The translations under genes were made by a program, and so were the position numbers. DNA of 34,247 bases from Priapulus caudatus. Its lineage: Eukaryota; Priapulida; Priapulimorpha; Priapulimorphida; Priapulidae. Positions 27,284 to 34,247 of this stretch are shown one piece after another. The DNA is taken from NCBI RefSeq assembly GCF_000485595.1, contig NW_014577479.1, positions 344,630 to 378,876 on the forward strand, given 5' to 3'. The notes under the pieces are model-generated. The model was not told where the DNA came from. It was given only the letters and a program-made list of their open reading frames with translations, and made no database searches. The first letter of the stretch is position 1; each line of letters starts with the position of its first letter.

Positions 27284-29869
27284 CAAGTTACATCAAATGC
27301 TATGCGAGATACCCCCTAACCATACTTAAATATTATATTCAGTCAACAAAATATGACATCTTCTGGTAAAGATATTGCCATGCGTCAAACGACATCGTAA
27401 CTATTATCACAGATGTATGAGCTGCTAAGTATACCTGCAGTGTTCACCATTACCTGTCAAGGTATCATGCCTATTTATTAGAAGGAATGTTCTACTGAAG
27501 AGAATGTTACTCATAAATAAATCCACGCTAGGATACTCGCTCTCTCATTTTTAAATACATAATCATTGCAAAATATTCTTACACCTTCTCGGAGGAATAC
27601 CTGGCGCGACCAACTGGCAGCAAGCAGCGAGCCACACGTATTCAGGCAGTGTAGTACCGACTAAAGAAACGGCATAAAATATACACCACGCTTGCTGTGG
27701 AAGAGAGGGCTACAAAACGACACTGAGGAAAAGCGGATCCACAAGCAGAGCACTGAACGATAGCTGAGGGCGGTAAGAAGGAAAGAATTAGGCTGAGCGA
27801 GAGGCCATGGGAGACAACTGGAGAAAATACGGGGAGGGGGCTGAAGTAGCAGTTTTTGCCCCCTACGACGGCTAGGCTGCGCTCTATCTAATTATAAACA
27901 CAGGTGTTCTGATAACAATACAACATATAAAAATCTATGCTTGAGACTACACACCTCCGCCCCACGCAAAAACTGCACCACACGCGATCACACGCAGCAA
28001 CGCACGCACGCAACGCACAAACAACACTGCCGCACGCACGTACCACGACACACGACGACAAACCATATTAAAATGCATAGTCATCATACAAATATGAACT
28101 CAGCTAGGTAAACCACAGGCGCATGCGTCAAACACACTAACTGAGCCAGAATTAATGTTAGCTGCTGGTATACACAACGTACACCGCACCTCATACTGCA
28201 AGGTTTTTGTTTCACTTCACCTATTACACTATAACGGAACTTCGCGCCGGACCCACCTAGAATGTTGAGACGCCAATACATCGAGACACGTGCCGATTGC
28301 TAGGAATCACTCCCTATTCCATTGTCCTGAGAAATGACATAAATCTGACAAAAATCTGAGCGAAGACGATATGAGCCTCTGCATTTTTCTCTGAGAGATT
28401 ATTCGCGCATGGGCGCGAGCAAACGCGCGTAACAAAAAAACTGTGGGCTAGTACCGATTAATAACACATACTGCTTGCACTAAGTAATCCTACTCGAAAA
28501 CAACATAACACAGGTTGCGTAAGACGTCAGTACTGGTAAAGATACTCGCGGAGAAAAAGCGAACAACGGATAGCCACCGAGGGCGCTGGTCACGACACAA
28601 GGAGACAGATACTAGGGGCTAGGAGCGGATGAACGAGGCGCGACGAGATCGAGAAGATATATGAGACGGGAGAGGAAGAGAAATGGATGCGATATGTGTG
28701 TTGCGAGATACCGAGACGGGAAGGCGTGAGGGGCTGCTCTAATGCGGAAGTGTACAAATGATGAACCTGAAGAGAGTAGTGTATGAGTTATAGCGAGATT
28801 AGTAGATTGAGCGAGCAAGTATGAGATCTGCTAGTGCTAGAGAGATACCCCCTAACCAGATAGTGTAAGAGAGGAAGTGAGAGTCGGATGCCACGTACCA
28901 CAAATAATAGACTGCGCTAATGTCAAGCGGGGATATAGTGCGGCATGAGGGGTGCAAGTCCCGCAGCCGAAACAGCTGAGAGCGAGCGCAGAGTGTAAGG
29001 GTATCTGGCTAGTGAGAGGGGGGCAATGTGGTTCACGCGATCCCCTATACGCATGCCACGAGTTTCTCTATTTATTAATGGCAGTGTCTGCGTGAGAGTA
29101 CGAGAGTGTGAGCGAAATGCAGAATCCCCACACGGCTAGGCATAGCAGCGGTCCGACTTGCAGTTTGAAATACAGTAAGTTGATGGTTGGCAACACATGA
29201 TTCTCTCTACCTGCGGAGAGCACTATTGCGCAATGGGAGGGTGGGAGGTCGGCATGAGCACCAGATCCACCGCACCGCGTTGTCAGGCGTGTAGAGTATA
29301 GGTGGGCCAGACATTAAGCAAAACGAGCATAAAATTGAGAGGGAGTGCTGTGGGGAGAGAGGAGTAAGGGTAGCGGAGAGGAAAAGCAGGCAAATGGCGA
29401 GGTCGCACATAAGGATGAGCGCGGCGGTAGGAGAAAAAGAAGTTTAGGGAAACTGAACTGAGCAAGGGGACAGCCCACGAGGGCGACAAGTCTGGGTAAA
29501 GTAAGGAGGGCGTGAAGAGAGGGCCATTCACGATCAACCAAGCGCAGCCGCAGGGAGGTTGGAAGGGGTGCGCAGGGTTAGGCGCGCGACCTCATCCGAG
29601 CCTAAAGTCTATAGACAAAGGTGAGCGGATAACAAGTGTGGAGTTACAGAGAAATTAGCAAGGTACTCCGAGAGATACCCCCTGCACCAGAATGCATGCG
29701 ATAGGTCATGGAGGTGTGGGAGGATGCCAGGCACAAACAGTATGACCTCTTGCTGGTAAGAGATGAGTGCGAGGCGCATGGCGTGTCACAACACAGCCAA
29801 CAGCTAGCAGAGACATCGGTCAGCGGGCTGATATAGGTGCGAGCGAGAAGGGGTGCAAGGCCACCATGA
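27284..29869 (+). repeat. Noisy, degenerating satellite copies
   Basis: From about 27284 the satellite becomes littered with one- to several-base insertions (the spacing to the next unit grows to about 640). A low-complexity CACGCA-rich insert lies at 27945-28065. Recognisable pieces persist, e.g. GAGATACCCCCTAACCA at 28843 and GAGATACCCCC at 29671, increasingly mixed with GGGAGGGTGGGAGG-type words of the next repeat. Probably unpolished long-read consensus. Frames here should not be taken as genes. Confidence 0.7.
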
Positions 29870-31250
29870 GCGGAAGGGTGGGCAGGGGTGGAAGGGTGCA
29901 GGCCCCACGAAGCGCGGGAGGGTTGGAGGGTGGGAGGGGTTGCAGGCACCACGTTGCGCGGGAAAGGGGTGGAGGGTGCCAGTGCCCACGAGCCGGAGGT
30001 GGGAGGGATGCCAGATCGCACGAGTCGCGACGGAGGGTGGCGAAGGAGGATGCAGATCCCACGTGAGCAGCGGGAGTAAGGTGGAGGCGTACAGCCGGCA
30101 CGAGCGCACAGGGAGGGTGGGAAGGGATGCAGATCTCACAGAAGCGCGGGAGGGTGTGAAGGGATGCAATGCCACGAGCGAGCTGGCGGGAGGGTGGGGG
30201 GATGTCAGTGATGATGAGGAAGGGAGGCGTGGAAAGATGCAGGTACACGAGCGGTGACGAGCAGGGGGGAATTGGTGGAAGAGTGGCAGGCCGCACGGCG
30301 CCGGGAGGGCTGGGAGGGAGATGCAGATCCACTGAGCAAGGGAGGGTGATGTGGGGTGCAGGCCCACGACGCGGCGTGGAGGCGTGGGGAGGGACTGCAA
30401 GGGGTAGCACAGAAGCGCGAGGTGGAGGGATGCAGGCCGACGAACGCGGAGGTGGGAGGGGTGCAGAGCGCTCGGGAGGGTGGAACAAGGGGTGGCAGGC
30501 CGCACGAGCGCCTGGGAGGCGTGGATGGGGTGGAAGGGTTGCCAGGCCCACCGTGCGCGAGAGGGTGGTGGCGAGGGGGTGCAGGCCACGAGCGCGGTGA
30601 TGGTGAAAGATATGCATGATCCACGAGCGGCGAGAGGGTGGGAGCGGATCCAAGATGTCCCACGAGCGCGGGAGCGTGGGAGGGGTGGCCAAAGGGCCCA
30701 CTAGCGCGAGAGGTGGGAGGGGTTGGCAGAGCGGCGGATGGTGGGAGGGTGAGCAGGCCCACGAGCGCGGGAGGGAGGAGGGGTGCAGGCCCAACGAGCA
30801 CGTAGGAAGGGTGGAAAGGGGTGCAGGTCCAACGAGCTAGCCGGAAGGGTGGGAGGGGTGGGAGGGGTGTCAGGCCCAATCGGAGCGCGGGAGGGTGGGA
30901 GGTTGCAAAATCCACGAGCGAGCGGGAGAGTGGAGGGTGGCAGTGCCCACGAGCGTGGGAGAAGTGGGAAGGGTGGCAGCGAGAGCGCGGAGGGGAGGGT
31001 GCAGGGGAAGAGGAAGGAGTGGGAAGGGTGCAGGCCCACGAGCGCTGCGGACAATGGGATTGGGGTGGGCACCGTCGACCACGACAAGCGCGGGAGGGTG
31101 GAGGGATCGCAGGGTGAAAGGAAAGGCGAGTGGGCAGGGTGCGAGCCCACGAGCTGCGATGAGGTGGGAGGAGTTGCAAGAGGGTGAGATTGAGAGGCAA
31201 CAAAGAGGCCGGGAGAGTGGCAGGTCGGCAACGAGTAGAGAAAGAAGGTC
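29870..31250 (+). repeat. G-rich ~37-bp minisatellite
   Basis: About 30 imperfect units of the form CACGAGCGC-GGGAGGGTGGGAGGGG-TGCAGGCC, spacing about 31-45 bp. G runs of three or more separated by single bases recur, e.g. at 30848-30868. The long Pro/Ser/Leu-rich minus-strand frames (up to 358 codons) and Arg/Gly-rich plus-strand frames are by-products. Base calls are noisy. Confidence 0.85.
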
Positions 31251-31280
31251 GGCTGGCCGAAAGCAAAGAGGCGGAAGACA

Positions 31281-31481
31281 ATGTCCACCGGTGTCGTAAA
31301 TAGATGGCCCTTCCCTGTAGCTACGGGTGCAGTAGATACGATGATCATGGCGGCTATAGCGCTCGCATGCATATGCCTTATATACCGATATACTCGCAGC
31401 CAAGAACAAGGAGGGGGGGCAGGGGGCCATGGGCAATGGGCCACGATTGAAGGGGCCTATACTCCCCTGGTAGTAGGCTAA
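31281..31481 (+). CDS. Possible single-pass membrane peptide or last exon
   Basis: 66 codons from ATG at 31281: a Pro/Val-rich start (VVNRWPFPVATGAVD), a hydrophobic helix TMIMAAIALACICLIY, then basic RYTRSQEQ and a Gly-rich tail ending EGAYTPLVVG. This hydrophobic-then-basic order fits a type I membrane segment with cytoplasmic tail. It lies just after the noisy minisatellite where sequence quality recovers. No family recognised; it may be the 3' exon of a gene lost in the noise or a chance frame. Confidence 0.3.
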   Translation: MSTGVVNRWPFPVATGAVDTMIMAAIALACICLIYRYTRSQEQGGGAGGHGQWATIEGAYTPLVVG

Positions 31482-33176
31482 CGGGGAGAACCGCTGTTGG
31501 TAAAGCACATAATATGTATACTTTTAGTCTATTAGAGAGTTGAAGGACGAATGATCAACAGATGATAGATTCATGAGTTTAAATAGCTGCCATGCTAGGC
31601 AAACAATTGATCATACAATTCTTCTTATACACATTGTAAAAATCTGTAGGCATCATATCATGCAAACTCATATTCTGACTCGATGAAAATATCACATGTG
31701 CTAGAAATCCATGACCTCGTAGAGCACTCATACTGTAGTTTTATGCGAGGCGAATAGTATTTACCGAGCGATTACAATTAATCAAATGAGTGCTTTGAAA
31801 CGGCTGTCCTTGCACTAAATGCATCTACATATTCGCCCCGCCAGTCTGGCCTGTGGCCTATTTCCCAGGCCTTGCGGCACGAGGCCTAGTATACTCGACC
31901 ACGTTACTAGTGGCTGTTTAGCGAACTAGTCCTCGGACCGTGGCCCCTCATACGTCTGCGCAAATGCAGGCTAATCTCAAACCGCATATTGTTCTGGGTG
32001 TTTGTCAAAGACTTCTATTTCTCGTAACACTCCCGCCCTGTACCTAACCTTCTGCGTGCTGTCTAAACTGGGTTGATCATTCTCATCTCATCTCTCTCAT
32101 CTTCTACATACTCTCCATCTCATCTCTCATCCTCTGTCTCGCGCAGCTGCCGCGGCAATCTCTCTCTCGCTTTCCTCTTTGTGCGGTGCAGCCCTCGATC
32201 TCGAATCGACCTTCCTCTCTCTTTCTTCTCTCATCGTCATCGCCTCCCCGTCGTTTTCCTCTTCGTTTTCTCTATCTCATTCGTCTCCTCGTCAGTTTTC
32301 CCACCTTTTCTTCTCCTCTCTTCCTCGCATCGCTTTGCCATGCGCCGGGATGTCAGTCTATAGAAGTCGTCAAGTCCAGACGACCTACGCTTTTACTTTC
32401 TTAAAATATCAAACTGTCCCCGCTCAATTCCGCTGGCCAACCAACAATCCACCACGACTTCTTAAAATATGCAACCTGCTACGTGCCTCGAACACGCAGC
32501 TGCAGCCACAATCAACCGGCTCTTTGCCGAGCATAGAAATATAACCCGTTGCCGCGTTCTCGCAGCACTATCAGTAGCATGTATTCGCTACAATGATCGC
32601 GTACAAAGAACGAGATTCGACTATATTCGAAGCGAGTAACGTACTTGTATATACATTGACGTTTATCTTTGGAAACGAGTAGCAAGAAGCAGTACCAAGT
32701 AGCGGCAAGCAGCAGCAGCAGATAGCAGTAGATCGATGAAATAATAATAGTAAATAATAATAATAAGAAAGAAGAAGAAGAAAAAGAAGATGAAGAGATG
32801 AAGAAGAAAGAAGAAGAGAAAAGAAGAAGAGAGAAGAACAGAAGACGAAGAAAAAGATAATAATAAGAATAATAATAAAAAAATAAAAAAATAAAAAAAA
32901 TAATAATAATAACAGATCACAGTAGCAACACTGCCAGTACATATCATATTATCCATCATCATCATAAAAAATAATCACATCAATCGTCGTCAATCAGCAC
33001 CAATGAATCTGATCGTCTGCGATCTCTCCCGCGTGCAGCGTGCCGGCGAAGCCGCGCGTGAGGAAGTAGTCTAGAACCCCGCACGTCAGTCAGAGTATGG
33101 CGGCTCTGCTCAGAGCTTCAAATTAAAACCTCGCCAAAAGTCCTGCTCTCTTTAAACTAATGAGAGATGATTTGGT
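31482..33176. other. Gene-poor region with CT-rich and A-rich tracts
   Basis: 32065-32340 is CT-rich (TCATCTCATCTCTCTCATC type), 32735-32915 is AAG/AAT-rich low complexity. A GC-rich patch at 33005-33095 has a coding look on the minus strand but no domain was recognised. Nothing else seen. Confidence 0.5.
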
Positions 33177-33177
33177 N
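33177..33177. other. Single N at the 5' edge of the GPCR exon
   Basis: The receptor frame is open only to the right of this N; left of it the same frame has a stop (TGA at 33168). Possibly a collapsed gap hiding the rest of the gene. Confidence 0.7.
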
Positions 33178-33674
33178 TGTGCTTCACGCCGTTTCTCACC
33201 GTGCGCATGGTGTCCCTCTGGCGGTGGAACTTCGGCGACGAGAACGCTTTCTACACAGAGGGCGCTGTTTGGACGTCGGCTGCGGGCCTGACGGAGGTCT
33301 ACTTCCTCATCCTCGCGCGCAGCTGCGGCGTGTTCAACCCTCTACTGTACGCCTGGTCGCTGCCGCAGCTCAGTGGCGCCCTCCGGCGGGCCTGCCTCTC
33401 CCGCCGCTGCAACAGATCTCACCGGGACAGCGAACATCAGCGGGCATCTGTAGTGAAGACGCGCACCAGCGCCATCTATCGGGGCGGACGTAAAATAAGC
33501 AACAAGGGCTGGCAGGTGCAGACGTCGGGAAGCACTATTAACGAGGAAGAGACACCGTGCAATATAGCATCGCAGGAGCGCTACGCAATTTGCCGTGACA
33601 AACAGTGTGCAATGAGAAAACCAGAGACTTTAGAGTCTAGCACGGTGGCAGGACAGGAGGATGCCGCGCTTTAG
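33178..33674 (+). CDS. Class A (rhodopsin-like) GPCR, C-terminal exon, 5' end missing
   Basis: About 164 codons to the stop at 33672-33674. It starts inside transmembrane helix 6 (CFTPFLTVRMVSLW; the Cys-x-x-Pro fits the CWxP switch with Phe for Trp), has an extracellular loop with acidic residues, then helix 7 VYFLILARSCGVFNPLLYAW with the NPxxY motif as NPLLY, then helix 8 (SLPQLSGALRRAC) with a likely palmitoylated Cys cluster, and a ~95-residue Ser/Thr/Arg-rich cytoplasmic tail. This is the membrane receptor end that couples to G proteins and arrestins. Helices 1-5 are not in the window. Ligand class cannot be told from this fragment. Sequence quality and frame are clean after the N. Confidence 0.82.
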
Positions 33675-34020
33675 CATTTATACGAATTAGATAGTAATTT
33701 TAATTTGTTTGATTGGTGAGAGCTTAAAATTTCGTTTGGCAACGAATTGATCTGTGAAAATCAATATAATTTATATCCAAAGATAATTTAATACAATTGG
33801 GGCTCTACCTAATAGGGCGTCACCCTCCTGATGCGGTGCATGGTACACAGATATGGCCGACAAAATGCCACATTTAAATATCGTAAGCGTAGTAAAACAG
33901 TAGGATTTAATTTATTCGAATTTTGGTTTATAGTTTCAATTCGTACATTAGTTATTTTAAGACCACATATTTTATTTTATGTGTTGTTTATAAGCGCATA
34001 TATAAGTATCGGAGATGACC

Positions 34021-34026
34021 AATAAA
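34021..34026 (+). promoter_or_regulatory. Poly(A) signal AATAAA of the GPCR gene
   Basis: Canonical AATAAA 347 bp after the receptor stop codon, in AT-rich DNA, a reasonable 3' UTR length. Confidence 0.5.
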
Positions 34027-34092
34027 CGCTTTATTATATATTCCCAATCTTTTATGAGTAACAATCGTTATTTCAATCGATTACTTTTTTAA

Positions 34093-34247
34093 GAACCCAG
34101 TTCTGTCTATGCCCAAACACCTCGATCCTCCATCTCTTCACCTTCTCCTCCTAATATATTTTATCAAGAGCATATAAAGAAGGCTATTAAAAAGGCTATA
34201 AAGATGGCTAAGAAGGCTAAGAAGGCTATTAAGAAGGCTATAAAGAT
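34093..34247 (+). CDS. Open frame coding a Lys-Lys-Ala-Ile repeat, cut by the window edge
   Basis: Open from the stop at 34090 to the edge. The first part reads EPSSVYAQTPRSSISSPSPP; from 34174 it reads IKKAIKKAIKMAKKAKKAIK and onward. The DNA is a 9/12-bp tandem repeat (AAGAAGGCTATT / AAGATGGCT). As a helix it would be cationic and amphipathic. No start codon before Met at 34204; a CCCAG at 34096-34100 could be an acceptor. It may be a simple repeat rather than a gene. Confidence 0.3.

Noticed and set aside
29804-31508. Long Pro/Ser/Leu-rich minus-strand frames (261, 324, 358, 247, 212 codons) and Arg/Gly-rich plus-strand frames
   Set aside because: They overlap one another in several frames of the G-rich minisatellite in a noisy sequence zone; open only because the repeat lacks stops.
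1-34247. tRNA and rRNA genes
   Set aside because: No B-box (GGTTCRANNCC) with a foldable cloverleaf and no rRNA blocks were noticed by eye; a covariance-model scan would be decisive.

Overview
This is animal (metazoan) nuclear DNA, most likely from a marine or other invertebrate. It carries a synaptojanin gene, the end of a class A GPCR gene, spliced genes with GT/AG introns, LTR-retrotransposon and hAT-type debris, long microsatellites and a large satellite array. No bacterial operons, rRNA or tRNA genes were recognised. The species cannot be told from the sequence. Most apparent open frames are shadows or low-complexity artefacts. Single N's (25564, 33177), a 10-N gap (12339-12348), many one-base indels between repeat copies and a visibly noisy stretch (about 27.28-31.25 kb) indicate a long-read draft, so frameshifts must be read with caution.

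Left third (1-13.7 kb): a family of large elements with ~500-bp terminal inverted repeats (TIRs). Copy 1 (208-5864) is complete and holds a spliced ankyrin-repeat gene whose C-terminus carries a BC-box-like motif of the kind used by elongin/cullin substrate receptors. Inside that gene a ~420-bp ankyrin block lies inverted, so the locus could form a hairpin. Copy 2 (7638 to the gap at 12339) has the same left TIR, was split by a 2.4-kb LTR retrotransposon (8913-11317, flanked by the direct repeat gtat), keeps one ankyrin exon and then runs into the gap. An old, decayed TIR lies at about 13.4-13.67 kb. A block of TA, GT/GC and CTT microsatellites (6.70-7.60 kb) separates copies 1 and 2.

Middle (13.7-23.6 kb): AT-rich DNA with a 249-bp hAT-like MITE with perfect 8-bp target duplications (15688-15936) and a 20-bp E-box minisatellite. 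Next comes a GC-rich minus-strand synaptojanin gene (17406-21725; two coding exons, 1289 residues; Sac1 phosphatase, 5-phosphatase, RRM-like domain, proline-rich tail with six 16-residue repeats). Its domain order and catalytic motifs are intact. It is the only confidently complete gene here.

Right third (23.6-34.2 kb): a tandem satellite of ~541-bp units, each made of two related halves with an NRF1-type palindrome in each half. It passes into a noisy zone and then a G-quadruplex-prone ~37-bp minisatellite (29.87-31.25 kb). After that come a weak single-pass membrane ORF, AT-rich and pyrimidine-rich DNA, the last exon of a class A GPCR (33178-33674) with a poly(A) signal at 34021, and a truncated frame coding a Lys-Lys-Ala-Ile repeat at the right edge.

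The genes do not form a pathway. Synaptojanin acts in phosphoinositide turnover during endocytosis and the GPCR in signalling. The most unusual part is the TIR element family carrying an ankyrin/BC-box gene with an internal inverted ankyrin cassette.
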